From Gp1-AA133 sp964641665 (GTDB lineage Bacteria; Acidobacteriota; Terriglobia; Terriglobales; Acidobacteriaceae), in contig CAZXKO010000019.1 in assembly GCA_964641665.1 (NCBI GenBank), positions 1 to 64,000 of the forward strand: a stretch of DNA of 64,000 nt, read 5' to 3'. Positions 33,901 through 43,398 of this stretch are shown piece after piece. A program made the translations under genes and the position numbers. Each line of letters starts with the position of its first letter. The stretch's first letter is position 1. The notes under the pieces were generated by a model. The model searched no databases. It saw nothing but the letters and a program-made list of their open reading frames with translations, and had not been told where the DNA came from.

Positions 33901-34011
33901 CAGTTGGCACTAAGCATTTGGCACCTGGCACTTGGTGCGGACGTAGATGTGACGACGACTGAGTGCATCGGCTCGGCCGGTTCAAACGCCAAGTGCTAAG
34001 TGCCAACTACC
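33901..34011. repeat. TTGGCACTAAGCATTTGGCAC inverted repeat block
   Basis: Left arm 33901-33935 (three TTGGCAC units) and right arm 33987-34011 (GCCAAGTGCTAAGTGCCAAC) with a ~51-base spacer. AGTTGGCAC / GTGCCAACT are exact complements at the outer ends. The remaining bases to 34169 hold nothing recognised. Confidence 0.8.
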
Positions 34012-34169
34012 GACCTCTAAATGCCGCCCGCCGCGCCCCCTCTTCCCCGAACCTGTCTCGCCAACGACGCCGGTTTTCCCCGTTTGCCTCTGTGACGGAG
34101 GAAGCACTAGACTGCAATGTTCGCGCCCCTCACGACGCCCTGTCTGGCCCGAGGTGCTGCTGGAGCCCC

Positions 34170-35114
34170 GTGGAGATTCTCGACCTCAGGCACTTCTCGT
34201 CCTCTGATTTACGCCCGCTGTTGGACGACGAGGCCCAAGTCTGGTCGCGCCTGCTGTCCTGGGACTACACCGGTTCCGCGGACATGATCCTGCGCTACGT
34301 CGATGCGAAGATCCTGCCCGGATACGCGGCCATCGATCGCGGGCGCATCTTCGGCTACGCGTTCTTCGTGTACGAGGGCAGCAAGGGAGTGATCGGAGAC
34401 CTGTTCGTAGCCAACGGCAACCGCTTGCCGCAGGCGCACGAGGTAGAGGCGCAGCTCTTGACGCACGTTATCGAGACCCTGCAGCAGTCGCCCGGAGTGC
34501 ACCGCATCGAAGCCCAGTTGCTGGTGCACGAAGCAGGACAACAGGCGCCGCCGTTTCTAGGCCAGGGTTTTCGCCGGCATCCCCGGTTGTTTATGGCGAT
34601 GCCCTTGAGCCATCTCGGGCGCCCGGCCCCGACCATCTATCCCGACTTCGAGATTCGGCCTTGGACCGATAACGATTACCAGTCGGCCGCCGCGGTAATC
34701 ACTGCCGCGTATCACGGCCACGTTGACGCCGAGATCAACGACCAGTACCGCACCCTGAGCGGATCGCTGCGCTTCCTGAATAACATCGTGCGCTTTCCCG
34801 GTTGTGGCTTGTTCGACGCCGAATCGTCGTTCATCGTAACCCACAAAGGGAATCGTCACCTGGCGGGATTGATTCTGTGTTCGAGGGTGCGGCACGATGT
34901 CGGACACGTGACGCAAGTCTGCGTGCTGCCCGAATACCGCTCCCGCGGCGTCGGCGAGGCACTGTTGGCATGCACCGCGAGCGCGCTGCGGAAGCGCAAG
35001 TTCTCGATGCTGTCGCTTACGGTGACCGAAGCGAACACGCGCGCTGTGGAACTGTACCGGAATCTGGGGTTTGACGCGCAGCGGGTGTTCGATGCTTTTG
35101 TGTGGGAAGAGTAG
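34170..35114 (+). CDS. Tandem GNAT acetyltransferase
   Basis: 314 aa from GTG 34170 (GGAG five bases upstream); an open frame continues to 33963 but crosses a repeat. The C-terminal GNAT domain shows the acetyl-CoA loop VCVLPEYRSRGVGEALLACT and NTRAVELYRNLGF. The N-terminal ~150 residues look like a degenerate GNAT domain. Substrate unknown. Confidence 0.82.
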   Translation: MEILDLRHFSSSDLRPLLDDEAQVWSRLLSWDYTGSADMILRYVDAKILPGYAAIDRGRIFGYAFFVYEGSKGVIGDLFVANGNRLPQAHEVEAQLLTHVIETLQQSPGVHRIEAQLLVHEAGQQAPPFLGQGFRRHPRLFMAMPLSHLGRPAPTIYPDFEIRPWTDNDYQSAAAVITAAYHGHVDAEINDQYRTLSGSLRFLNNIVRFPGCGLFDAESSFIVTHKGNRHLAGLILCSRVRHDVGHVTQVCVLPEYRSRGVGEALLACTASALRKRKFSMLSLTVTEANTRAVELYRNLGFDAQRVFDAFVWEE

Positions 35115-35240
35115 CTGGCAGCCTTCAGCTCTCAGCGGTCAGCGAACAGCGGGAAATGCAAATGCGAAAGCGTCCGACACCAATCCAGCGCCAACCACTC
35201 GATCGAGGCTGAAAGCTGATGGCTGAAAGCTGATAGCTCA
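35113..35240. repeat. CAGCTCTCAGCGGTCAGC inverted repeat block
   Basis: Left arm 35113-35150 (four CAGCNNTCAGC units) and right arm 35208-35240 (GCTGAAAGCTGATGGCTGA) enclose a ~57-base spacer. It separates two convergent genes and has no T-tract. Confidence 0.75.
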
Positions 35241-35243
35241 GAT

Positions 35244-35420
35244 CTACCTTCTCAACAGCCACATCGTCCACCCCGACACAATCACGCCGCCCACAAACAT
35301 TGCGAAGCAGTAGAGACCGTAGCGCACCATTTCGCGGGTGGTGTTGCGCTGGGTGATGCCAAACACCACGGACGCGAAGAGAGCAAACAGGACGGCGGCG
35401 CTGAAGTGCGAGAGCGTCAT
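35244..35420 (-). CDS. 58-aa two-helix membrane protein
   Basis: ATG 35420 to TAG 35244: a short product with two hydrophobic stretches (FSAAVLFALFASVVFGI and FAMFVGGVIVSGWTMWLL). Its start overlaps the stop of the DUF6677-like gene as ATGA, which supports a real translationally coupled gene. Function unknown. Confidence 0.7.
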   Translation of the reverse strand: MTLSHFSAAVLFALFASVVFGITQRNTTREMVRYGLYCFAMFVGGVIVSGWTMWLLRR

Positions 35421-35833
35421 GATTTTTTCCCGATGGCGATGTGGTAGGCGTCGGCGACCGCGATGAAATTAAGCAGGCCCGCGACGATCAGGTACTTCGT
35501 GCCGTAGTCCGCGGTGGCGTGTGCGATGGCGCCCTGTCCCCAGTCCATTGCGCGCGTCACGATGTAAAGGCCGCCCGCTCCGATATTGCCGACAAAGCCC
35601 AGCATGTCGAGGATGTCCCCGCCATTCGGCTTGTAGACCCGCCCTTGCATCGCAAGGCCGATCACGAACATGGCAACGATCGACGCCATCAGCAGCAGGC
35701 CGCGGCCCCAGCGCTTCTGAATGAGGTGTCCCGCGCCCGGAATCAGCCAGGCCACAGCCGGGGCCACCACCGACATCATGGTGACGTCCGTTGGTTCAAT
35801 CGCCTTCGTTTTATCAGCAGTGGAATTGGCCAT
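35417..35833 (-). CDS. DUF6677-like small membrane protein
   Basis: 138 aa; WLIPGAGHLIQKRWGRGLLL followed by three hydrophobic helices. I recall this pattern as DUF6677, but cannot check. It lies between the M24 peptidase (2-base-adjacent upstream) and the 58-aa membrane protein, so the three form one unit. Confidence 0.7.
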   Translation of the reverse strand: MANSTADKTKAIEPTDVTMMSVVAPAVAWLIPGAGHLIQKRWGRGLLLMASIVAMFVIGLAMQGRVYKPNGGDILDMLGFVGNIGAGGLYIVTRAMDWGQGAIAHATADYGTKYLIVAGLLNFIAVADAYHIAIGKKS

Positions 35834-37000
35834 TCAGATGGTCACGATCTCGCGTTGGATTTTCCCCGTCACTTCCGCCCGATTGGGCCGAACCAAAATA
35901 TTGACTTCGCTGCGCACGCCGAACTCAGGCAGGTAGATGCCGGGCTCAATCGAGAAGCAGGAGTTCGGAAGAATCTGCCGCTCGTCATGGATCTCCAGAT
36001 CGTCCATGTTGGCGCCGTTGGCGTGCACCTCGGTGCCAATCGAGTGCCCGGTGCGGTGGATGAAGTAATCCCCATAGCCTGCCTTCCGGATGTGATCGCG
36101 CGCTGCCCTGTCGACCTGCCAGCCGGCAATCCGCTGCCCTGCCGCGCTCGCGTCAAGCACCGTCTTCACGCCCGCATCGCGCGCGTCGCGAACAATCTGG
36201 AAAATCTCCCGTTGCTTGTCCGATGGAGCGTTCCCGACGAAGCCGGTCCAGGTAATGTCATAGTAAACGGCCCCGGGCGTATTCTTCTTGGCCCAGACAT
36301 CCAGCAGGACGAAATCGTCTTCACGGATAGGCGCCGAGCCTTCCGCATGGGGCTCATAGTGCGGATTCCCGCTGTTCGCGTTCACGGCCACAATCGGCGG
36401 ATCGTCGGTGACCAGGTTCTCGCGCCGAAACGCCTCCATGAACCACTGTTGCATCGCGTATTCGGTCGTGCCGCCATTGCGCGCCCGCCGTCCGATCTCC
36501 TGGAACGCCGAGGCCGTGATGGCGTCGATCGCGTCGCGGGCCGCGAAGTGGGTCTGGACCTGCTCGTCAGTGAAAGTCGCTTCGAACTGGGCGACCAGAT
36601 CGGCGGAACTCACCACGTTCTTTCCCATGCCGCGCACAATCTCCACTGTGCCCGCATCCACGAGCGAGATCGTAAACACGCTGTTGTTGGGCGAATACTG
36701 CATGGCGATGTTGCGATAGTTGCCCAGGATCGCCTTGATGTTGTCGAACAGTTCCTGCCAGCCAGCGTACTTGTGTTTGGCTCCGGGCAACGAATCCAGG
36801 TGCCCGGCTTCGATCTTGTGCACCAGCTTCACCGGATCGCCCTGCGCGGGAATCAAGTAGAACCAGCGGCGGGTCACCATCAGCGTGTCGGGCAATCCGA
36901 GGACCCGGTAGGCAATCGGATCCCGGCGGTGATGGTCATAGAAGAACCACGCGTCGATCCGGCGTTCCCGCAGCGCGGCCTGAATGGCTGGGAGATTCAT
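35834..37000 (-). CDS. M24-family Xaa-Pro aminopeptidase-like protein
   Basis: 388 aa from ATG 37000 (a TTG at 37006 is possible). N-terminal creatinase-like domain, then a pita-bread fold with the five metal ligands in VLLDVWAKK (Asp), VYYDITWTG (Asp), RTGHSIGTEVHANG (His), FSIEPGIYLPE (Glu) and GVRSEVNI (Glu). It likely cleaves X-Pro peptides in the cytoplasm. Confidence 0.9.
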   Translation of the reverse strand: MNLPAIQAALRERRIDAWFFYDHHRRDPIAYRVLGLPDTLMVTRRWFYLIPAQGDPVKLVHKIEAGHLDSLPGAKHKYAGWQELFDNIKAILGNYRNIAMQYSPNNSVFTISLVDAGTVEIVRGMGKNVVSSADLVAQFEATFTDEQVQTHFAARDAIDAITASAFQEIGRRARNGGTTEYAMQQWFMEAFRRENLVTDDPPIVAVNANSGNPHYEPHAEGSAPIREDDFVLLDVWAKKNTPGAVYYDITWTGFVGNAPSDKQREIFQIVRDARDAGVKTVLDASAAGQRIAGWQVDRAARDHIRKAGYGDYFIHRTGHSIGTEVHANGANMDDLEIHDERQILPNSCFSIEPGIYLPEFGVRSEVNILVRPNRAEVTGKIQREIVTI

Positions 37001-37086
37001 GAGCAAACTTTCATTTTAAACAAGGGCGGCGATTTAGGCGAATTTCCACTGCATGTCCGAGTATTCTCGTTCACGACCGCGACCGG

Positions 37087-37812
37087 CTACGCCAGTATCT
37101 TCGCGCGGGTTGGTTTGGGCAGGGTCTCGCACGCGGTCCGTAGCACCAACCGCGGCGCTCGGTGCCGGATCTTCATAAGATAGGGTACAGTGCGCTTCGG
37201 GTCCGCCTTCGCGGTCTCGCGCAGCAGCCAACCTAGCCCTTTCTGAACCTTATCGTCTTCGTCCGACAATAGGAAATTCGCAAGCCGCTTGGTCTCTGGC
37301 AGAAACAGTTTCCTTCGCGCCCCCTGGATAAGCGCCACGCAGGCGGCCCGCCGGTGCCAGCGCCGCGGTGATCTGGCCCACACAAAGACACGTTTCACGC
37401 GCGTTGTCTTGGCGGCGACCATGGGAGCGATCAGGTAATGCACCAGCCCGTCGTGGTCGGCCCAACTACTGATACGCGCAAGCCAGGACTCGAACAAGCG
37501 AAATTCGGCGTCGCCAAACTTGTCGACCAGCTTTTCAAGCATCAACACCGCAAAGACTTTTTCTTCCAGCACACGCGCCTGGAAGAGCTTGTCGGCGACT
37601 TGCAGCAGGAAATCCGTACCTCGCTCCCGAACGATCGCCCGCCGGAACCGGGCTGCCACTCGGCGTAACTCCGCCGTGTACCATCCCCGCGACTTGATCT
37701 CTTCCTTGAAGAACCACTGCACGCCCTCAGCATGTGGGGCCGAGCCGCCATCCTTCAACACTCGCCGTATGTGGGCAGCGATATGGTTCGGGGTAATCTT
37801 GCGCTTGGACAT
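37087..37812 (-). CDS. AlkD-like DNA alkylation repair protein
   Basis: 241 aa, all helical, matching the HEAT-like DNA alkylation repair family: VFAVLMLEKLVDKF, the SSWADHDGLVHYL segment with its aromatic and Asp residues, WHRRAACVALI and DDKVQKGLGWLLRE. It probably removes or detects alkylated bases; no activity can be confirmed. Confidence 0.87.
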   Translation of the reverse strand: MSKRKITPNHIAAHIRRVLKDGGSAPHAEGVQWFFKEEIKSRGWYTAELRRVAARFRRAIVRERGTDFLLQVADKLFQARVLEEKVFAVLMLEKLVDKFGDAEFRLFESWLARISSWADHDGLVHYLIAPMVAAKTTRVKRVFVWARSPRRWHRRAACVALIQGARRKLFLPETKRLANFLLSDEDDKVQKGLGWLLRETAKADPKRTVPYLMKIRHRAPRLVLRTACETLPKPTRAKILA

Positions 37813-37893
37813 GAAACGTGGCCCTTCGGACGCCTAGCAGAGTAATCAATTTCAGTCGTTCCCTGCAGTGATCTGGAAGGAGACGGTTGCGGG

Positions 37894-39162
37894 CTATTCC
37901 GAGGGACGGCCTTGCGCCATCACGACCTTATCGTATGCCCAGAGAAGCACCGCGGTGGCTACGCCCAGGTCTGCCACGGTCCACCAGATCCGCTCCGGAC
38001 GATGCATTACCTCCCCGAAATGGTGGATAAGCATTCCTCCGATTTTGCCCCCAAGCAGTGAGCCGATTCCGATTGGCAGAAACGCAAAGCCCATGTAGGT
38101 GCCCTGCTGTCCCGGTGGCGCGAGCCTCGAAACATATTCGTAGTAGCGCGGCGACTGGGTGAGTTCGCCGATGGCGACCACAATCAACGTAAGGTAAGCG
38201 GTCAACACCGAGGGATGCGCCACCAGCAGCAGCCACGCCCCACCAGAGATCAGCGTGCCCAGAATAATGGCACGGAAGGCGGCGATTCGCTGCGTGAGAA
38301 GACTGGTGACCATCGTGAAGAGAATCACGACCACCGGCCCAGTGACCAGCATCAGCTCGGTGTCGGTCTTGGGGTTGATGTAGTCATGGACGTAAAGGGG
38401 CAGGATGATGAATTCCTGCCAATAGACGATCCAGTAGCCGGAGAAAATCAGCAGAAAGATCATGAAGCGCGGATTCGAGAGAACGGTCCAGAAGTTCTTT
38501 CCCGCCTGCCCCAGAGTGACGGTTGGCTCATCGGCGCGGCGCGGTTCCTTGAAGAAGATGAGTACCGCGAAGAACATGACGAACACGCTCAGGGCGGCCA
38601 CACGAAACACATTCTCCACCCGCATATGTTGGTGCACCCACGACGCGACATAAGGGCCGGCGGCCCCACCAATGTTCACTAGCGTGTAATAAATCGAGTA
38701 TCCGATCGAGCGAACGTTTTCGTTCGATGCACGCGCGGTAGTGCCGACTACGCACGGTTTAACCAGGGCAATGCCGAGGGCGGGCAGCATCAACAGGATC
38801 GCCACCAGCACGCCCAGCGGCATCGCGTTGCGCAACGGAGCCAGCCACGCAGCGCCCACAGATCCAATCAGAAAGTACGACGTGCTGAGGATCAGGTACG
38901 CCAGCGAGAGCGAGCGTCGAAACCCGAGTCGGTCGGCAAGTGTTCCCCCGAACGCGGCGAGAAACCAAACCAGGCCACCAAACAGCCCCGTCAGGCTGCT
39001 GGCCTGTTCCGCCTGGAAATTCAGGGTCTCGTGCAGATAGCGGGCGAGGGATGCGAAAGCTGCATAGTACGAAAGCCGCTCGAAAAGCTCGCTGATGTTG
39101 GCGACCCAGAAGGGCCGCTCAAAGCCGGTGCGGATCTCATGCAGGCGTTGGGAAAGGTTCAA
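37894..39162 (-). CDS. POT-like MFS transporter
   Basis: 422 aa with ~12 hydrophobic segments. The first helix carries ISELFERLSYYA, close to the E-x-x-E-R-F-x-Y-Y motif of proton-coupled oligopeptide transporters, with FGGTLADRLGFRRSL as the MFS loop. Its start overlaps the yggU stop by 4 bases (ATGA), so it is in the yggS operon. Confidence 0.85.
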   Translation of the reverse strand: MNLSQRLHEIRTGFERPFWVANISELFERLSYYAAFASLARYLHETLNFQAEQASSLTGLFGGLVWFLAAFGGTLADRLGFRRSLSLAYLILSTSYFLIGSVGAAWLAPLRNAMPLGVLVAILLMLPALGIALVKPCVVGTTARASNENVRSIGYSIYYTLVNIGGAAGPYVASWVHQHMRVENVFRVAALSVFVMFFAVLIFFKEPRRADEPTVTLGQAGKNFWTVLSNPRFMIFLLIFSGYWIVYWQEFIILPLYVHDYINPKTDTELMLVTGPVVVILFTMVTSLLTQRIAAFRAIILGTLISGGAWLLLVAHPSVLTAYLTLIVVAIGELTQSPRYYEYVSRLAPPGQQGTYMGFAFLPIGIGSLLGGKIGGMLIHHFGEVMHRPERIWWTVADLGVATAVLLWAYDKVVMAQGRPSE

Positions 39163-39455
39163 TCAGGGCTCCCGAGGCTCAGCCGCTTTTGCAATTCGTC
39201 CGCAGTCAACCCGACGACGCGAATCACCTTGTTGCGGCTGCTTTGGCCGGCAGCAATACTAACGGACGAACGCGGCACCTTCAAAAGTTTCGCGAAGAAT
39301 TCGATGCAGGCCTCGTTCGCTTTACCTTCCACGGGTGGTGCGGTGAGGGCGACCTTCAGGGCGTCGCCCAGTTCTCCTGTGATCGCGTCCTTTTTCGCGC
39401 GAGGATGCACCTTTACTGCGAAAGTGACTGCGCCGCCTTCCTGGATCGGTATCAA
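39159..39455 (-). CDS. DUF167 / YggU family protein
   Basis: 98 aa with the family core VKVHPRAKKDAITGELGDAL, APPVEGKANEACIEFFAKLL and VSIAAGQSSRNKVIRV. Function unknown. Overlaps both neighbours by 4 bases (ATGA). Confidence 0.92.
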   Translation of the reverse strand: MIPIQEGGAVTFAVKVHPRAKKDAITGELGDALKVALTAPPVEGKANEACIEFFAKLLKVPRSSVSIAAGQSSRNKVIRVVGLTADELQKRLSLGSPD

Positions 39456-39790
39456 GGATTTTTTGCCAGCGAGAAGGTCGTTTCCGCGCCCAGCAATCCC
39501 AGCACCAGCAGTACCTGCGGATTCGCCTCTGTTCTCGCCCAGCCGATGCTGGCAATGAGCGCGATCACAAACACCAGCATCATCACGTCGGCGCCGATGC
39601 AGTAGAGCTTCAGCCCGCGCACGCTGTACCCGTTCCGCACGCGGAGCAGATTCAGCATCGCGGTGAACAGCAGAGCCAGTCCGGTTCCGAAGATCCAGAT
39701 CCGCCCCGTGTAGTCACGCGGAACCAGCCAGCATTCCACGACGGCCAACAAGAAAAGCGCGCCGGCGCAGGCTCGGTCCAGGCCTTTCAT
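39452..39790 (-). CDS. 112-aa membrane protein between yggS and yggU
   Basis: Four hydrophobic stretches (GALFLLAVVECWLV, GTGLALLFTAMLNLL, VMMLVFVIALIASIGW, LLVLGLLGAETTFSL). It occupies the place where yggT is usually found but lacks the Pro/Arg pattern I would expect of YggT. ATGA overlaps on both sides. Not recognised. Confidence 0.7.
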   Translation of the reverse strand: MKGLDRACAGALFLLAVVECWLVPRDYTGRIWIFGTGLALLFTAMLNLLRVRNGYSVRGLKLYCIGADVMMLVFVIALIASIGWARTEANPQVLLVLGLLGAETTFSLAKNP

Positions 39791-40494
39791 GGGGCCACGG
39801 TCCGGTCACCGAAGATTGCCGTTCCCACCCGCACACAAGTCGATCCTTCTTCGATGGCCACATCGAAATCATGTGACATGCCCATGGAGAGAACGTCCAT
39901 GCGGGCTCCCGGAAATTTGCGAGCAGCAATCTGGTCGCGCAGTTCACGCAGCTTGCGAAAGAACGGCCGCGCCAGTTGCGGATCTTCGGTAAAGGGTGGG
40001 ACGGTCATAAGACCACAGATCTCGAGGTGATCGAGCTGCGGGACCGCGGAAAGAAGCCGGGCGAGTTCCGGCGAATCTGGAGGCGCGCCGCTCTTGGCGG
40101 CTTCGCCTCCCACGTTCACCTCGATCAACACGGCGAGTTTCTTGCTCAACTTGCGCGCGGAGTCGTTCAACTTTTCCGCCAGCTTCAGCGAGTCGACCGA
40201 ATCGATTGCGCTGAAAAGTTCGGCGGCTTTGCCGGCCTTGTTGGTCTGCAGGTGGCCGATCATGTGCCACCGCGCGTCTCCGAGATCGCGCAGGCGATCG
40301 ATCTTTCCCGCGCATTCCTGCACCCGATTCTCGCCAAAATGGCGGAGGCCAGCCTGGTAGGCCTCGCGGATGCGATCGGGAGGGAAGGTCTTACTGACGG
40401 CCATAAGTGTGATTTCTTCGGGATCGCGGCCAGCGTGGGCGGCGGCAGTTCGAATCTTTTCTTGTACTCTGGCTATGTTCTCGGCAACCGACAT
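39787..40494 (-). CDS. PLP homeostasis protein YggS
   Basis: 235 aa, single-domain PLP-binding YggS/PLPBP. Lys in LMAVSKTFPPDRI is the PLP Schiff-base residue; GLRHFGENRVQE, WHMIGHLQTNKA and LSMGMSHDFDVAIEEGST are family motifs. It keeps free PLP balanced. First gene of the overlapping minus-strand unit. Confidence 0.95.
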   Translation of the reverse strand: MSVAENIARVQEKIRTAAAHAGRDPEEITLMAVSKTFPPDRIREAYQAGLRHFGENRVQECAGKIDRLRDLGDARWHMIGHLQTNKAGKAAELFSAIDSVDSLKLAEKLNDSARKLSKKLAVLIEVNVGGEAAKSGAPPDSPELARLLSAVPQLDHLEICGLMTVPPFTEDPQLARPFFRKLRELRDQIAARKFPGARMDVLSMGMSHDFDVAIEEGSTCVRVGTAIFGDRTVAP

Positions 40495-40499
40495 AGAGT

Positions 40500-40584
40500 G
40501 TTAACCACGAAGGACACAAAGTAACACAGGAAGGAAATCGCAAGAGCGTCATTCCCTTCGCGCACTCTCCTGTGCGGTGGTTAA
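40500..40584. repeat. TTAACCACGAAGGACAC inverted repeat block
   Basis: Left arm from 40500 (GTTAACCAC, then AAGGACACAAAG) and right arm to 40584 (GTGGTTAAC, exact complement of the left end). A similar sequence in inverse orientation is at 52531-52576. Confidence 0.75.
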
Positions 40585-40626
40585 CTCGGTTTCCAGTCTG
40601 AAAAAGTCAGCAGCTTTCGCCTCAGG

Positions 40627-42678
40627 TCACATGATGGCTGTCGGAGGTGCGGGTTCGTCGGGAGATCCGGCGTTAGCCAGGGGCACGCGAATCATGGCGA
40701 TGATCAGCACTGCCATCGCTACGATTGCCGTCCAGAACGAGGGCGTCCACCTGAGCAACGCGACATCGCGCCCCGAGCCGACCAGTCCAGCGATCACCAG
40801 ACCGCATAGCGCTTCGCCGGCGATCAGACCTGACGCGGTGAGCACACCCGCGTTGTCGACCCGCGCCTTCTGCGCGTCGTTGATACCCCGACGATCACGC
40901 AACTTGTCGGTGATCCACCGGACCACGCCTCCAATAAAAATCGCGAATGTGGTGCCGAGGGGCAGGTACATCCCGACCGCAAACAGCATCACGCTCTTCA
41001 CCTCGATCAGGATCGCCACCAGACCCAGCAGGATGCCCACGATCACCAGCGGCCACGCCATGTCGCCACCAACGATTCCCTTCGAGAGCATGGCCATGAG
41101 TCCGGCCTGCGGTGCCGGGAGCGCCGAACTTCCGAAGTGATATGCCTTGTCAAGGATCGCCACCGGGAAGAAAAGCACGAGTGAAGCCACGACGATGCCA
41201 AAAATATCCCCGAGCTGCATCTTCGCGGGCGTGCCCCCAAGGATATGACCGACCTTCAGATCCTGCAGCATCTCGCCCGCGACTGCTGACGAAACGCATA
41301 CCACGGCCGCGACTCCGAGCACGGCGGCCACGCCACCGGATCCCGATACTCCTAGGGCGACCATCAGCAGTGCGGCAATCACCAGGGTGCAGAGCGTGAG
41401 CCCCGACACCGGATTGTTCGACGAACCGATCATGCCGACCAGGTTGCCGGAAACCGCCGCGAAGAAGAATCCAATCACGACCATGACTACGGCGGCAACC
41501 AACGCGCCCGTCAGAACCCGAGAGCCGGACAGGTTGCCCGCCGAGCCGATGAAGTAGTGATACAGGATGACCATGGCGACAAACACCACCGCGATGCCGG
41601 TGAAGACGATCTTGGCGGGCAAATCCCGCTCCGTGCGATTTGCGGCCGCGTGCGCTACGGCCGACTTCTTGAGGTCAGAAACGGCACGGCCCATGCCCGC
41701 CATCAGTTGCTTGCGCATTCGGAAGAGCGTATAGGTCGCGCCCACGAGCATCCCGCCTACCGCGATCGGACGTACGATCGAGAAGTAAATTGCCCCGGCG
41801 AGCAAGGTCCATGAGATCGGCTGACCTTCCGGCTGTGCCGCTTGGATGTAGGGGCCAACCGTGAACGTCAGGAGCGGAACCAGAAGTCCCCACGCCAGCA
41901 GGCCGCCCGCAAAATTCAGCGCCGCCAGCCTTGGCCCGATGATGTATCCCACACCCAGGTACGCAGGGCTTACATCCGGAGCGGTAAACAGTGTGGCCCC
42001 TCCCGTCACGGTAGTAGCCACACTTGGATTGGTGCTGGTTCGCAACAACAGCCTTTTTCCCATCGCGCTGATGGTCACCGGGAACGTGTTATTCGGAGAA
42101 AACACGTTGATCGCGCCCAGCAGGTACATGAATCCGCCAAAGCCCATGTTGGCGAATAGGATCTTTGCGGCCCTTGCTCCCTGTTGTCCCGCTTTGTGAA
42201 TCTCTGACGCCGCAACCGACTCGGGGTAGGGAAGATCGGGATCCTCGACCATTACGCGGCGTAGCAACGTCACGAACAGAATGCCCAGTGTCCCCCCGAT
42301 CATCATCAGCGCAACCGACTTCCAATACTGGTCCCTTGTGAGCCCAGGCCAGATTCCGGCCATGACAAAGGCCGGGATTGTGAAGATCGCTCCGGCTGCC
42401 ACAGATTCCCCAATCGACCCGACAGTCCGCGTGATGTTCTCCTCTAACAGCGACCCCTTCATCAACCGCAGCAGAGCCATCCCAATTACGGCTGCGGGGT
42501 AGGTGGCCGCAATGGTCATCCCCGCTTTCAACCCCAAATACGCATTGGCCGACCCGAGAATGGCTGTCAGCACCAGACCGACCAGCACAGCCCGGAAGGT
42601 GAACTCCTTCATCTCCATCGTTTCCGGAACATATGGGCGATACTTCTTTTCGCTGGGGGCGGTCAGTTGAGTGCTCAT
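40627..42678 (-). CDS. OPT-family oligopeptide transporter
   Basis: 683 aa with ~16 hydrophobic segments. The N-terminal AYLGLKAGMTIAATYPAAVI, the IGSSNNPVSGLTL segment and the MQLGDIFGIV segment fit the bacterial OPT family (peptide or metal-chelate import). It stands alone on the minus strand. Substrate unknown. Confidence 0.92.
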   Translation of the reverse strand: MSTQLTAPSEKKYRPYVPETMEMKEFTFRAVLVGLVLTAILGSANAYLGLKAGMTIAATYPAAVIGMALLRLMKGSLLEENITRTVGSIGESVAAGAIFTIPAFVMAGIWPGLTRDQYWKSVALMMIGGTLGILFVTLLRRVMVEDPDLPYPESVAASEIHKAGQQGARAAKILFANMGFGGFMYLLGAINVFSPNNTFPVTISAMGKRLLLRTSTNPSVATTVTGGATLFTAPDVSPAYLGVGYIIGPRLAALNFAGGLLAWGLLVPLLTFTVGPYIQAAQPEGQPISWTLLAGAIYFSIVRPIAVGGMLVGATYTLFRMRKQLMAGMGRAVSDLKKSAVAHAAANRTERDLPAKIVFTGIAVVFVAMVILYHYFIGSAGNLSGSRVLTGALVAAVVMVVIGFFFAAVSGNLVGMIGSSNNPVSGLTLCTLVIAALLMVALGVSGSGGVAAVLGVAAVVCVSSAVAGEMLQDLKVGHILGGTPAKMQLGDIFGIVVASLVLFFPVAILDKAYHFGSSALPAPQAGLMAMLSKGIVGGDMAWPLVIVGILLGLVAILIEVKSVMLFAVGMYLPLGTTFAIFIGGVVRWITDKLRDRRGINDAQKARVDNAGVLTASGLIAGEALCGLVIAGLVGSGRDVALLRWTPSFWTAIVAMAVLIIAMIRVPLANAGSPDEPAPPTAIM

Positions 42679-42931
42679 GGGTTTCCTCGCAAGTGATTCG
42701 TGGGGCTAGATATACATCCCATTTGCTGCGACCGCGCACGTTAGCATGCGGCGCCTGACAAATACAAGTACGATGCGGTCTGGTCTCCGGAGGGGAAGTC
42801 CGCCACACTTGGCGCCTGTACCGTCGATCACGTCACGCCGAGAAATTGACGAAACTCCCCGCCACCGTTCGGGGGTACAATCATTCCGTCCGTCTCGCGT
42901 TGACCTGTTTGGGGCCCGAGGAGCTGTACTG
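42679..42931. other. Divergent intergenic region
   Basis: 253 bases between the OPT gene and the zinc-ribbon gene. Apart from GAGGAG at 42918-42923 I recognise no promoter or repeat block with confidence. Confidence 0.3.
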
Positions 42932-43255
42932 ATGTACGCGTTGTCCAAACCTACCTTCTGGTATCGCTACTTTACCGAATTCCTCTGTCATAACTGCGGC
43001 AGCCGTGAGGGCTACGCATCGCGCCCGCGCAATCTCTTCGAACGATACGGTTTACGACTCTTCTTCCTGCGGGCCGCACGTTGCGGCGATTGCTACCTGC
43101 GATCCTATCGTCCAGCACGAGTGCCGCTAATGCCTCGCCCGGAAGGGCTGAATTTTGATCCCGAGGCCATGCTGGCGGCCACGCTCGCAGCTGAGCGGAA
43201 GGTATCGGAGAAGGAAACTAAGGACGAGACCGAGTCCGAGCAGCGGATTGCGTGA
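42932..43255 (+). CDS. Small zinc-ribbon-like protein
   Basis: 107 aa from ATG 42932, eight bases after GAGGAG (the open frame upstream to 42746 is not used). Two Cys pairs, FLCHNCGSREG and RCGDCYLRSYRP, suggest a zinc site; the C-terminus is charged. Not recognised further. Confidence 0.72.
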   Translation: MYALSKPTFWYRYFTEFLCHNCGSREGYASRPRNLFERYGLRLFFLRAARCGDCYLRSYRPARVPLMPRPEGLNFDPEAMLAATLAAERKVSEKETKDETESEQRIA

Positions 43256-43276
43256 GCCTGTGGGCGTGGCTATACT
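43248..43276 (+). promoter_or_regulatory. Promoter before comF
   Basis: TTGCGT, exact 17-base spacer, TATACT. The predicted start near 43283 is past the stop of the zinc-ribbon gene and before the comF region. Confidence 0.6.
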
Positions 43277-43398
43277 AGGAAAGAGATTCGTCTGGTTGGA
43301 GCCCTAATGTACCCTCCGGACGACGGGAGGTCGTCTTCAGCAGTACCGGGGACCGAACTCGGGCTACGCAGGCCACAACTGTAGCCAGAGGGGCTTCT

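Noticed and set aside
35441..37183. 580-aa plus-strand open frame
   Set aside because: Antisense to the M24 peptidase and DUF6677-like genes, whose frames have clear motifs; the translated shadow is His/Arg-rich with no domain.
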